From contig NC_037253.1 of assembly GCF_000002425.4 (NCBI RefSeq), positions 13,260,627 to 13,324,626 of the forward strand: 64,000 nt of DNA, written 5' to 3'. The DNA comes from Physcomitrium patens (taxonomy: Eukaryota; Streptophyta; Bryopsida; Funariales; Funariaceae). The notes beneath the pieces are model-generated. The model saw only the letters and a list, made by a program, of their open reading frames with translations. It ran no database searches and had not been told where the DNA came from. The translations under genes and the position numbers were made by a program. Shown in pieces: positions 11,567 through 22,198 of the stretch; position 1 is the stretch's first letter; each line of letters begins with the position of its first letter.

Positions 11567-12094
11567 TTATCCTAATCTCTGAATCAAGTCATGATGTCTA
11601 TCCTTTACTAATATCTTTGTAAGTACATCAGCAAGCATATGATTTGTAGCACAATACTTCATACGTATTATTCCATCTTCAATCTTCTCTCCTATGAAAT
11701 GATATTGAACATCAATGTGCTTGGTCCTTAAGTGGTGTTTTGGATTCTTAGCAAATGCAAGACATCCTTGATTGTCACACAAAATTAGAGTTTCTTCTAA
11801 TTGTGCTAGACCAATGTCTTCTAAGAGTTGTCTTAGCTAACATGCTACCATTGCATAATGACTTGCTGCCATGTACTCTGCCTCCATCATTGATCTTGCA
11901 GTGGTAGGTTGTCTTTTGGAATTCCATGAAATGCCTCCCACTCCAATGAGGAAGATATATCCCGTTGTGGATCTTCTATCATTTGCCTCTCTTTTAGCCC
12001 TAAACACCCACTTACAACCAACATTAGATTGATTTGGATTTTCTTTCACTTGTAGAAGAACATTCACTTTCTTGCACTCTTTGTTCTTTTCCAA
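11567..12094 (-). pseudogene. copia reverse transcriptase start fused to RNase H
   Basis: The upstream segment ends with the hallmark start of copia reverse transcriptase ([13 protein letters not shown]). Without a break it continues as RNase H ([17 protein letters not shown], then EAEYMAA). The second segment, 11567-11782, holds the RNase H end (DNQGCLAFAKNP, HIDVQYHF). A functional element has several hundred residues between these blocks, including the polymerase active site, so about 2 kb has been deleted in frame. There is a stop between the two segments. Confidence 0.85.
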
Positions 12095-12283
12095 CTCTTA
12101 AACCTTATCATTTTTCACTCAATGGTTGGTACTCTTCATCATTATCATCATCCCAATCTTCAACATCTTCATTTCTTTCATTGCTTGTTGTAGAAATTGT
12201 AAGAGCCTACATCTTTTCTACTTTCTTTGGCTTTTCATCGTCAACATCTTCATTGTCTCTATCTTCTTGTTTCTTTGCTAAAT

Positions 12284-13195
12284 TCAAAGATGTGTCCACA
12301 AAGACACCATTACTCTCACTTGGACACATCTCCAAGTACTCACAAGCACTCTTGCACTCCAAAAACTCAACATCATGACTTTTATGATCTTCTTGGTTTC
12401 CAAGTTCATTAGCCTATATGCCTTTGTACCTTCACAATAACCAAGAAACACACACTTTGTATCTTTTGCATCAAGTTTGGACCTCATACAATCTGGTGTT
12501 TTTGCATATACAATGCAACCAAAGGTCCTCATATGGAAAATGCAAGGTTGTCTTCCAGTCCAAGCTTCTTGTGGTGTCATTGATGCAAGAGCACTTGTTG
12601 GACACCTATTTCTTGTATACACTGCATTTACTACAGCTTTCGTCCAAAACTCATAGCCAAAGTTTTGAGCATGAAGCATGCTCCTTTCCATCTGTACAAT
12701 GGTTCGATTTGTCCTTTGAGCAACATCATTTTGTTGTTGAGTGTATGGAATTATGGTTTGTTTAGCAATTCTTTCATTCTTCAAATAAACATCAAATTAC
12801 TTAGACATATATTCACCTTCATTGTTCATATGTAGCACCTTGATCTTGCATTTACTTTATTTCTCGTCAAGTGCTTTAAACTCCTTAAACCTCCAAAAGC
12901 ATTCGTCCTTGGTTTTAAGAATGTAGATCCAAATTTTTTTTGAATAATCATCAATGAAAGTAAAAAAATACCTTAATCCTCAAATACTTGTGTTCTTTAT
13001 ATGTCCACATACATCCAAATAAACAATCTCTAATAACTTAGTAGCATGTGTTGCTACCCTCTTTGAAAATGAGGACTTTTGTTGTTTGCCTTGTATGCAT
13101 CCTTCACATGTAAGTTGTTTTACAAAATGGCTTGTATTACCAAGATCTAAGCCACTTACCATGGTCTTTAACTCTCTAATGCTCTTCACATTCAA
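12284..13195 (-). pseudogene. copia integrase
   Basis: The upstream segment (13195-12980) has the end of the GAG-pre-integrase zinc region (CEGCIQGKQQKSSF) and the first catalytic Asp (VYLDVCG). The downstream segment (12784-12284) covers the end of the core and the C-terminal domain (FWTKAVVNAVYTRNRCP, GCIVYAK, VFLGYCEGTKAYRL). The position normally holding the catalytic Glu (NGVAER in the family) reads NDVAQR, so the triad is broken. A frame-breaking stretch lies at 12790-12975. Not functional. Confidence 0.85.
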
Positions 13196-13213
13196 ATGAT
13201 CAAGGCGACGATG

Positions 13214-13735
13214 TCATATACTCAACTTGTCTTGGTTTGATGTAAACTCAGCAAATATTGCTACCTCCACTCCATTCATCTTCTTACAAATGAGGTAGTA
13301 GAACTTTTCCTTTTTCAAGCCTTTGAAGACCTTGTCTCCACTCAATGTTCTTACAAAAAATCTATTCATCTCAAATTGAACTTTATAACCTTCCATTACA
13401 AGTTTACTCATCAAAAGTGGGTTTTGCTTCATCTTAGGCACATAAAGGACGTTTTTGAATTTGATTCTATTGGTTTGCCCATTCACAACCACTTCCACCA
13501 TAATGAAGCCAATTCCAATGGCTTCACATGTATCACTATCTACCAATACCATATTTGATGCTAAAATAGCCTCATAAGTGTCAAATGAATACTTGTAAGG
13601 TGTCATATGCTTAGAAGAGTCTGAATCCACAATCCATCTTGACATGGCAGTCATAGAGGTTCCATTTGTTGCCATGAATGCATAATCTTGTCTTCCAAAC
13701 TCATCTTTCATACTATTTGTATTCTCCTTCTTCAT
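13214..13735 (-). pseudogene. copia protease and GAG-pre-integrase region
   Basis: The aspartic protease motif WIVDSGAS of copia elements reads WIVDSDSS, so the Gly after Asp-Ser is lost. The flap region (KFKNVLYVPKMKQNPLLMSK) and the GAG-pre-integrase region (FYYLICKKMNGVEVA, TSNQDKLSI) follow. The same protein region is recognisable in fragment E2 at 54965-55219. Confidence 0.8.
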
Positions 13736-13740
13736 CTTTT

Positions 13741-13839
13741 TGTTGTTGTAGTAATTTCGAGCAAAATGGCCTACTTTGCCACAAATGAAGCAAGATTTGA
13801 CATTACCTCGTTGATTTGAATAGTTGCCCTTACCTTGAC
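13741..13839 (-). pseudogene. copia gag C-terminal zinc knuckle
   Basis: Translation gives a basic stretch followed by CFICGKVGHFARNYY. This is a CX2CX4HX4C zinc knuckle with the last Cys replaced by Tyr. It continues the gag whose N-terminal part is at 21575-22198; the two were one frame before insert C2. Confidence 0.8.
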
Positions 13840-14709
13840 GTTGTCGTATGGTATGATTTGCTATCTAGGAATACAATGGATATCTAGCTGTAGAAAATGT
13901 AGCTTAAATCTTTATAATAATCTTGTCTTAGCTTCCAAAACTCCTTTATTTTGCATAAAACTCAAAATATAACCATACTCCTTCAAAACATATTTTCCTG
14001 CAAAGGATTTTCTTGTTCCAAATTCTAGAAAATCATAACTCTTGATCTAACCGTTCAATTTATCTCAAATTTATAAGATAGGTAGAATTTACTCTTAACT
14101 TTGATTACAAAAAAAACTAACAACAAATTCAATCCCGATCTTTTGGCATCTAAGAAACCCTAGCAGATGCTCTAAATCCTAATTTACAAGCACTTGAACA
14201 CTATTTTCCTAATATCTCAAGAATCCAATACTCAAATTTCATAAAAATTATGCATAAAGTTTATTAACATTAAATTACACATTCTTTGAAATTTTGAGCT
14301 AAAATTTTGTCAAATTTCTCAAGATATAGCTCAAGAGACAACCAATAGCAAATCGGGTTACTTACAACTTTAGATTGCATGCACTGACTTCAAAATCCAA
14401 TAACTCATTTATTTCAAATTCGAATCCAGTAAGCAATATGTAAAAAGTATAGCCGCAAAAGTGTTCTATGCAATTGCTATTACCGATCCTCAATTGCTCT
14501 TTGTACGCGTGCGTTATGCCCAAAAGAGTGACAGTAGGTCCAAAACTAATACCTTAACTTTGAGCGCCAATAACTTCTTCATAAAACCCCAAATGATACA
14601 AAACTTGCACAAAAACCATAGCCAAAAACCTGAACCTTCTCACCTTAGCATTCAAAACTTGAATGGCTTCGAGAAACTAACCCTAATCCCTAATATGGCC
14701 TCAGATAGC

Positions 14710-15271
14710 TGTCAAGGACAAGAACTCGATAAAAAAAATAATTCAGATAAGTGAGCCTTCACTCAAAGAGAGGTAAAAAAATATATATAAATAAGTATAT
14801 ATATTGAAAGAGGAACTGGAATGGCTATTGCCAAAAGACAAGAAAACTAGAGACCCTTGAAACTAGACTAGAAGCAAGAAAGGGGTTGACAAGAGTGAAG
14901 AAGCCTTCACTCTTGTCTCTATATATACTATCTAACTAAAAGCTACGTGGCGACGTTCTATAGGACCTCCAATAGGTGTTGACTTTGTAGGGCACATGCC
15001 TTGACTTACAAGGCAAGTTTTTCTACGTGTGGGCCACATAGTTAGCTTGATCTTCAAGCTAACAACATGTGTGGCACATGGCCAACTTGTTGACCACGTT
15101 TCTAATCCAAAAAGTCAATTAAAGACACCTATGAAGTCAAAGCAGCGTCTAGGAAGTTTCTAAGAAGCTTCTATATTAAATATTATAGAATTAACTTACT
15201 TTTACCTACTTTTACTTACTTCTACCTATTTCTATATGTAATTATTAGCTTACATGATTATGGCCGTGACA
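14710..15271 (-). repeat. 3' LTR of B1
   Basis: 562 bp, TGTCACGGCC...CCTTGACA on the minus strand, the same length as the 5' copy. The promoter hairpin arms are at 14888-14900 and 14905-14917. Confidence 0.92.
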
Positions 15272-15285
15272 TTACCCCCCCTTCT
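15272..15285 (-). promoter_or_regulatory. Polypurine tract of B1
   Basis: On the minus strand AGAAGGGGGGG lies directly before the 3' LTR, the expected site of plus-strand priming. Confidence 0.8.
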
Positions 15286-15312
15286 AGGGACAAGTTCCAC
15301 GAGGAGCGGTCA

Positions 15313-15735
15313 TCATATGTTGAGGAAATCTATGATGCGACGAATTATATTCGTCACATACTCTGATCTCTGTTCTCTTCGAAGATGATTGATAGGACCT
15401 CTCAACCATCGATAGTGTCCCATACCAGGGCGAAAAGACCACCCAGTTATTTGATCATTGTTGAGGCCTTCGTAACTTCCTTCAAATAGAATATTTGAAA
15501 CACCATCAGGAGTTGTTCCTACCCCTAGCAAAATCACCAAACATCGGGAGTCCCTTCCCAAATCGTGATACCAAACGCGTTGTATCTCACCATCTATTCG
15601 AGGAAGAACATGTCGTTCTTGAAGATCTTCATCTCGATTGCATCGTCTTGAAGATTGTGACAATCATAATGTCTCGTCCGTCAGGTCAGCAAATGAAGGC
15701 TCTTGAGTTGAATCCGTTGGTTGTTGGTTCTCTAT
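15313..15735 (-). pseudogene. Third ORF of family B (orf3), nearly intact
   Basis: A 140-codon reading frame lies between the end of pol (15830) and the purine tract, in sense orientation. Its start codon is ATA where B3 and B2 have ATG, and one TGA occurs just before 15663. The remaining 116 codons are open. The N-terminal third is hydrophilic, with RDEDLQERHVLPRIDGEIQR; the middle is beta-like (CLVILLGVG); the C-terminal third contains GHYRWLRGPINHLRREQ. The last block is also found in the orf3 of families D and D2, where GHYRWL, GP, NHL and EQ align without gaps. I recognise no known domain. It is not an envelope protein: there is no signal peptide or membrane segment. It would need its own internal initiation, splicing or a subgenomic RNA. 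Confidence 0.75.
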
Positions 15736-15829
15736 CTCCTGAGCGCCACTACTACAATGAAGCTACGAACAAGAATTGAAAGTAGAATATTAACTTGCCT
15801 AGATGTTGTTTCTTTTATAAAGAAGGTTT

Positions 15830-18800
15830 TCATCTTGATTTTGATGGATGTCGTTGATGAAAAGCCTCCACCACCTTTGCTGCATTTGCAAGATTCTTTA
15901 ATGGCTCCCATGTGCGTTCATTAATACCTTATCCGCGCCAATGTACAAGATATTCTAATTTATTTTGGCACCGCCTTGAATCTAAGATTTCTTCTACTTC
16001 AAATTTTTCATTAATATCCACTTCTATAGGATGAGGTGGAGCTTGTCGTCTTCTTGGTATGTCCACTATCTTGTATGGTTCAAGAAGAGATACGTGGAAT
16101 ATTAGATGGATTTTCATTGACTCCGATAGATATAAACGATATGCAACTAGATTGATTTGTACAGAAATAGAAAATGGTCCAAGCCTTCAATAGTCCAACT
16201 TGTTACAAAGATGAGTGGTCTTGATATTGCTACGAAGTAGCCATACCTTATCACCCAAAAAGAATAGAGGTTGTTCTTTTCGATAGACATCCGCATTGAC
16301 CTTTTGTTGTTCTTGAGCCTCTTTTAACTTCGCCTTCATCATTGCATGTAGCTCTGATAAATGAATTGTCAAATCTTTCGCAGCAGGATTATCAACTTTT
16401 GAAAAGTTAAAAGTATCAAGTCATGGATGATAACCATAATTAGCAAAGAAAGGTATTTTTTTTGTAGAACAGTGTTCCGTGTTATTGTAAGCAAACTCTG
16501 CCAATGGCAAAAGAGTTGTCCAATCATCTTGTTGATAATGAATGGTACATCTTAAATATTGCTCCAAAACTTGATTAACATGCTCCGTTTGTCCATTAGT
16601 TTGAGGATGGAATGTCGAAGATAATTTTATATCTACTTTAAGAATCTTCAAAAGAGTCCGCCAAAATCTTCATACAAATTGAATTCCCCTATCTGATGTA
16701 ATATCCTTGGGAAATCCATGATAGCGATAGATATTGTCAAGAAAGAGCTTAGCTATTTCTTCACCTGTGATAGATCTTGTACATGGTACAAAATGTGCCA
16801 TCTTGGTAAAACGATCTACTATCACGAATATAGAGTCATAAGAACCTGAGATTGGAAAATCCGTGATGAAATCCATAGAGGTAGAAGACCATGGTTGTTC
16901 TGGAATGGGTAATGGCTGAAGAAGTCCAAAAGGTCGATGACGAGGAGTTTTCGATCTTGAGCAAACATCACATGATTGTACAAAATCTTTAACTGCCTTT
17001 CACATTTGAGGCCACCAAAAATCCCTAGATATCAATTTCAAAGTCTTATTATATCCAAAATGTCCTGCTGCTGGGAAGTCGTGACGAGCTTGAAGAACAC
17101 GTAAACGTGCTTCTCCTTCTGGAACATATAGGCGTCCTTCGAAATAGAGTAGGTTGTTTTTGAATTCAAATTTAGATAGATAATGAGATTTAGAAGAATT
17201 GTTCTTGATATCATGAACAAGAGGGTCTGAAGACATACTTAACTGGACTTGCTTAAGGAAAGTTAAATCAACAGTCAATGTTGATTTTATTGCTCGAAGA
17301 TGAAATTGTTTCGGCTTCAAGAGAACCGTTCTTTGTTGCTCAAAAGCTGCATCTGCTTCTTTTGGTGTAAGATAAGAACGTCTAAATAAGGCATCGGATA
17401 AATCTTATTATTTTGTTGGCCGATAAGTGATGATGAACTTGAATCTTGATAAAGACATGCTCCAACTAGCTTGGCATTGATTTAATACGCGTGCTAACAT
17501 AAAATATTCGAGGTTCTTGTGATCCATATACACAGTGACTAGACTAGAAGTGCCTTCTAGATAATGACGCCATTCCTGAAAAGAATCCACAATTGCAAGA
17601 AGTTCTTTGTCATGGATCTCATAATTGATTTCTGCTGCTGAGAATTTTCTTGAATGAAAGGCTACTGGATGAAGTTTGTCATCTGTTCCCATTGGTGATA
17701 AAACCGCACCCAGAGCAAAGTCCGATGCATCTGTTTCCATAAAGAATGCTTTGGAAAAATCAACACGATACAAGATTGGTGCAGAAACAAACGCTGTCTT
17801 CAAAGATTCAAAAGCAACTTCCGCTTCTTGATTCCATTGGAGTTTGTCTTTACAAGTCAAACGTGTAAGTGGAGCTGCAACTCGAGAGAAGTCTTTGATG
17901 AAGATCCGATAGTAGTTGGCAAATCCCAAAAAGTATTGGACATCTCTTACCATTTTTGGGATCTTCCAGTCTATAATAGTTTGAACTTTCTTAGAATCCA
18001 TCATAAGTCCATCATTTGAAATGATGTAACCTAAGAAATCGACTTGAGTAGTGTGGAATACTCAATTTTCTATCTTGGCATAGAGTCCTGCATCTCTTAA
18101 TTTTTGTAACACACGACAAACATGAAGTTCATGTTCTTCTAGATTCTTAGAATAGATGAAGATATCGTCTAGATAACATACCACAAAATCGTCCAAAAAC
18201 TCTCGAAAAACATCATTCATTAGATGTTGAAAAGCTGCTGGTGCATTTGCAAGTTCAAAAGGCATGACGTTGTATTCAAAATGTCCATACTTAGTTCAAA
18301 ACGCAGTCTTCCATTCATCTCCTTCTTTGATGCGTACTAGATTGTATGCTCCCCGAAGATCTATTTTTGTATAGATCTTAGCTTGATTCAGCTGATCAAG
18401 AAGTCCGGATATTAAAGGTAGTGGATATTTGTTTTTGATGGTAAACTTGTTGAGTCCTCGATAATCAACACACATCCGCAATGATCCATCTTTTTTCTTC
18501 ACAAATAGGATTGGAGTTCTTGCCGGAGATTTAGAATGGCGTATGAAATTCTTGGCTAGATTTTCTTCAATATACTCTTTGAGTTCAGCCAACTCATTTT
18601 GTGATAAACTATAGATTGGTCCAAATGGCGGTTGTGCTCCTTGTTAAAGGTCAATTGAGTAATCATAGGGACGATGTTCCAGGAGTGTATCCGCATTCTT
18701 TTTTTCAAATACATCTTGAAATTCTTGATATTGGCTTGGAATGCTACTTGAAGTCTTTTCACCAGTAGAAACGGGTGTAGCATAAATAATGTATGGTGAT

Positions 18801-19318
18801 TCTTTCATAGCAGCATGCAAGAAAGCTTCTGCACCTGTAAATACGGGTTTAATTGAACAAGACTTATGACTCTCTACTTGCTTAACTACACTCTTAGTTA
18901 TACTTTTAGAAAAAGTAAGAGTTCGAGAAATCGATTCTATTTGAGGGTTGTATTTTTCTAACGACAATAAACCTAAAATGACTGGATTAGAGGGAGTTCT
19001 AATGATATTAAATAATACAAAACTATTATGACCATTGATTATTACTTCTATAGGAAGGGTTTCATGAGTAATATCTCCAGAAGACAATGGACGACCATCT
19101 ATGACTTCTACATGAACAGGTTTAGTTTTCTTTACTAAAGATATGCTATGTCTTTTAGTAAATTCTTCATCTAAAAAACACGTTGAGGCTCCTGAATCTA
19201 ACAAGGCAGAGACTTTGTAATGTTTAGGTCCTAAAATAATATTTAATATAAAACAAGGAGAGGGCTCTGAGGAGAGAATAGGACCTTTATTAGAAGTTGT
19301 GCAAGGTTCCAGCTGCAC
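15830..19318 (-). pseudogene. pol of B1: protease, RT, RNase H, integrase, chromodomain
   Basis: Domains in order on the minus strand. Protease: LLDSGAS near 19200. Reverse transcriptase: [20 protein letters not shown] at about 18470 and YLDD near 18170. RNase H: METDASDFALGAV at about 17730. Integrase: zinc domain 17320-17000, core with VDRFTKMAHF and SDRG at 16840-16680, and TNGQTEHVNQ near 16590. Chromodomain: FEVEEILDSRR and KLEYLVHWRG at about 16000-15930. The frame ends with TGA at 15830. At least seven stops or frame breaks separate the open segments, so no full polyprotein can be made, but each catalytic motif listed is present. Pol is in the -1 frame relative to gag. The chromodomain marks it as a chromovirus; clade assignment to Tcn1-like is from remembered motif style. 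Confidence 0.88.
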
Positions 19319-19323
19319 GGTCC

Positions 19324-20331
19324 CTATTGTAGCTAGACAAACTCGTTTTCTGACATATTATCTTCTTTCACAGCCATACTCCTCATTTTGTAATTGCGTC
19401 GTTTCTTTGGACAATGTTGAGCAGTGTGCTTTGGTTCTCCACAATATAAACATAATCCTTCTTGACGACGACGAGTCTTTTCTTGCTCAGTAAGAGGTTT
19501 GAAACGTACTGCATCAATTTGTATATCTTCTACTTCCGAATGTATATATTGAAGAGGTGTTGGTGTTGCCATTGAATTATAGTAACGTTGAGGTCCACTT
19601 GTACGGTTCTCAGATCGGAATTCAAAAAGGCGATTGTCGCACTTCACAGCAAAATCAATTGCTTGACTCAATGTTTGAGGATCAAGTAAGTTGAGCATTA
19701 ATTTTTTTACCTCATATTGTAATCCATAGAGAAATTGGCTAATAAGTGCAGCATCATCCCACTTGATATCAGTTGCAAGTTCTCAAAATTGTGAAGCATA
19801 TAACGTTACTGATCGATTGCCTTGTTGTAAAATACGGATCTTATTGATTGCAACACGAATTGCATCATGATCTCCATACATAGATCGAAACTCTGCCAAA
19901 AAAGCCTCTAGATTATCCAATATTGGATCTCGTCTTTCAAGAAAAGATGAAAACCATGATAGTGCCGAACTTGAAAGAAGCGTACCAATGAATCTAACTT
20001 GTGATCCTAGAATTGGATAGCTTTGGGATTGAAGTTCAATCACAAGTTGCACTTGATTGATAAATCCTCGAAACTTGGATCTGGTGCCATCAAACTTCTC
20101 GGATAGGATAATTCTTGGTTCTCTAACATTTGAAGGATGTTCCACCATAGGAGAAAGGACATGGTTTGGTGCAGATGTTGAAGCAGCTCCAACCATTTCT
20201 ATATCTTCACTTCCTGCCAATCTTGTTGCTCCTTGTGGTGGTAAATTGAGTTGATGCATTGCAAGCATTAACTCCCTCAATTACTCTTGCATTTGTACCA
20301 TTGCACTCTTCATTTCAAGAAGTTCTGCCAT
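19324..20331 (-). pseudogene. gag of B1
   Basis: One frame from ATG at 20331 (MAELLEMKSAM) to the family stop TAG at 19324-19326. It is interrupted by TAA (20281), TGA (19780) and TAG (19333), each one transition away from a sense codon. The central part is a retrotransposon gag domain (FDGTRSKFRGFINQ). The C-terminal part has a complete CCHC zinc knuckle, CLYCGEPKHTAQHC, near 19440-19470, which in this family binds nucleic acid. The N-terminus is short and has a Met- and Gln-rich helix. Confidence 0.85.
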
Positions 20332-20530
20332 GATAACACTTAGAAGAGAGAAGATGTCTAATATCGTTCAAGACAGCTAGAAAAGAGGACTTGGGGACAA
20401 AGAAAATACTAAGGACAATATCAATTTAGAAGAGGGTAATCCGCAACTTCTAATACGCTTATATCTTATCAAGAAAAAGGGGTAATCCACTCTTAATCAA
20501 GATTAGACAAAGCTCTGATATTGTACGTGT

Positions 20531-20541
20531 ACTCTTGTCAA
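20531..20541 (-). promoter_or_regulatory. Candidate self-priming primer-binding site of B1
   Basis: On the minus strand TTGACAAGAGT begins 2 nt after the 5' LTR end. It is the exact complement of ACTCTTGTCAA, the 11 nt at the predicted transcript start (20730-20720), 31 nt from the TATA box. This is the arrangement known from Tf1 of fission yeast. A competing tRNA-iMet-like motif (TATCAGAGC, 20520-20512) lies 23 nt from the LTR. Confidence 0.7.
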
Positions 20542-20543
20542 TC

Positions 20544-21105
20544 TTTCAAGGACAAGAACTCGATGAAAAAAATAATTCAGAAAAGTGAACCTTCACTCAA
20601 AGAAAGGTAACAAAATATATATAAATAAGTATATATATTGAAAGAGGAACTGGAATGGCTATTGTCAAAAGACAAGAAAATTAGAGACCCTTGAAACTAG
20701 ACTAGAAGCAAGAAAGGAGTTGACAAGAGTGAAGAAGCCTTCACTCTTGTCTCTATATATACTATCTAACTAAGAGCTACGTGGCGATGTTCTATAGGAC
20801 CTCCAATAGGTGTTGACTTTGTAGGGGATATGCCTTGACTTACAAGGCAAGTTTTTCTACGTGTGGGCCACATAGTTAGCTTGATCTTCAAGCTAACAAC
20901 ATGTGTGGCACATGGCCAACTTGTTGACCACGTTTCTAATCCAAAAAGTCAATTAAAGACACTTATGAAGTCAAAGCAACGTCTAGGAAGTTTCTAGGAA
21001 GATTCTATATTAAATATTATAGAATTAACTTACTTTTATCTACTTTTACTTACTTCTATCTATTTCTATATGTAATTATTAGTTTATATGATTATGGCCG
21101 TGGCA
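20544..21105 (-). repeat. 5' LTR of B1
   Basis: 562 bp; starts TGCCACGGCC (TGTCA mutated) at 21105 and ends CCTTGAAA (CCTTGACA mutated). It contains the promoter and TSS region annotated separately. Confidence 0.9.
20720..20761 (-). promoter_or_regulatory. Family B LTR promoter: TATA box and hairpin at the start site
   Basis: On the minus strand TATATATA (20761-20754) is followed by a perfect 13-bp inverted repeat, GACAAGAGTGAAG, 4-nt loop, CTTCACTCTTGTC (20751-20739 and 20734-20722). The predicted start, A at 20730, lies 31 nt after the first T of the TATA box, inside the second arm. The first arm repeats the primer-site sequence. Confidence 0.65.
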
Positions 21106-21574
21106 GTAGCTTCCTCAAAGTCCATTGGTTATGATTTTTGACAAATAGGAATGGAGATTTTTATTATTTATCTCCATTCATCTTTATTGGTGCCTTAATT
21201 ACTCTCTTTGCTACCAAATTCCTTCTTCAATCCTTTTTCTTATAAGATTTACATAATTTATGCTCTAAACACTAAATAAAAGAACCAAAAGAAGTTTTTA
21301 AAGGTCACCATTGTCTAACAAAGGTGATTCTAAATATTTAGAAGTTACTATCAACCAAAACTAATCTTAAAAGCCACTATCAAAAGAAAATTAAAATTAT
21401 ACGAATTTTATAGTAATATTTTTAAACAAGCTCTTTTCAAGATAATAATCAAATTATATTCTACAACCAACTAAAATTTACTAATATGGCTCTCACCATG
21501 TTACTTAATAAATTATATATTAAGTACATAATTACATTATTTTCATATAGTAGCCAAACCACAACACGACAACA

Positions 21575-22198
21575 TGAGTAGAGTGCTGAATCTTCACTTT
21601 GATGCTCCTTTTCTTTCTTCTTGGTTACTTCATAGGCAAGTCTTGTCGTCACATAATCTATTGTAATTTCTTTTAGCTTGATGGAGTCCAATGCCACAAT
21701 AAGGTAGTTGTAGGATTCGGGAAGGCTCATTAGCAAGGTTATGACAATATCACTTTCTTCTAAAGGCTTGTCAAGAATTGCAAGTTGGTTTGCAAGAGCC
21801 TTTACCTTATTGACATGAGCCATGAGGTCTTCACCTTCTTCCATCTTGCAAGTGAAGAACTTCCTCCTTGTATAGATGATGTTGGATAATTTTTTGCTCT
21901 CATAGATGTTGCAAAGTGTCTTCCATGCTTCCACTGGTTCTTTGCAAGAGATAATGTGGGAGAAGTTGGCTTCATCCACATTGATTGCAATCAATCCAAA
22001 AGCCTTCTTTTCACGACATATTAACTCCTTCTCCTCTTTCAAATCATCATCTTTGCTTGGAGCCTCTTCACTTTCATCTACAATATCCCAAAGATTCAAA
22101 GATGCCAACAAAAGCTCTATTTTTACCTTCCAATGGTAGAAATTTTTACTTCTAAACTTTTGAATAACTCTCAATCCTTCACATTCACTTGAAGCCAT
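21575..22198 (-). pseudogene. copia gag of E1, N-terminal part
   Basis: It opens with MASSECEGLRVIQKFRSKNF at 22198 and contains the UBN2/copia gag domain (YHWKVKIELLLASLNLWDIV, then AWKTLCNIYESKKLSN and LANQLAILDKPL). The frame is open for about 208 codons to SALYSC, where insert C2 begins. Its C-terminus with the zinc knuckle is at 13741-13839. This gag assembles the virus-like particle in active elements. Confidence 0.88.

Larger units (their letters stand above)
14710..21105 (-). mobile_element. Tcn1-like chromovirus B1, complete structure
   Basis: 6396 bp: two 562-bp LTRs (14710-15271 and 20544-21105), primer site, gag, pol, orf3 and purine tract, all on the minus strand. It jumped into copy C2: ATAGC (14705-14709) and GTAGC (21106-21110) flank it, and copy C1 has the unoccupied site ACAGC at 8382-8386. 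It is the best preserved family-B copy, with a handful of in-frame stops and small frame breaks. Confidence 0.92.
13840..21574 (-). repeat. Solo-LTR-like element, family C (copy C2), split by B1
   Basis: Its two parts (13840-14709 and 21106-21574, about 1.34 kb together) are collinear with C1. The outer ends form an inverted repeat, TGTTGTCGT on the minus strand and ACGACAAC at the other end, typical of LTR termini. It sits inside copia gag. The uninterrupted copia fragment at 55640-55660 shows the gag sequence without it. No clean target duplication was found, so the exact edge may be off by several bases. Confidence 0.6.

Noticed and set aside
12034-12765. Plus-strand open frames of 60-115 codons over the copia integrase
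   Set aside because: They are antisense shadows of the minus-strand integrase, which has clear family motifs.
15313-15735. orf3 as a retroviral envelope-like gene
   Set aside because: Position fits, but there is no signal peptide, no transmembrane helix and the length is only 117-140 residues.
20512-20520. tRNA-iMet-like primer site TATCAGAGC in family B
   Set aside because: It lies 23 nt from the LTR end, whereas a tRNA primer site should directly follow it. Kept as the alternative hypothesis under the self-priming finding.
13835-21579. Target-site duplication around C2
   Set aside because: Flanks TTGAC and TGAGT do not match and small boundary shifts did not produce a convincing duplication.
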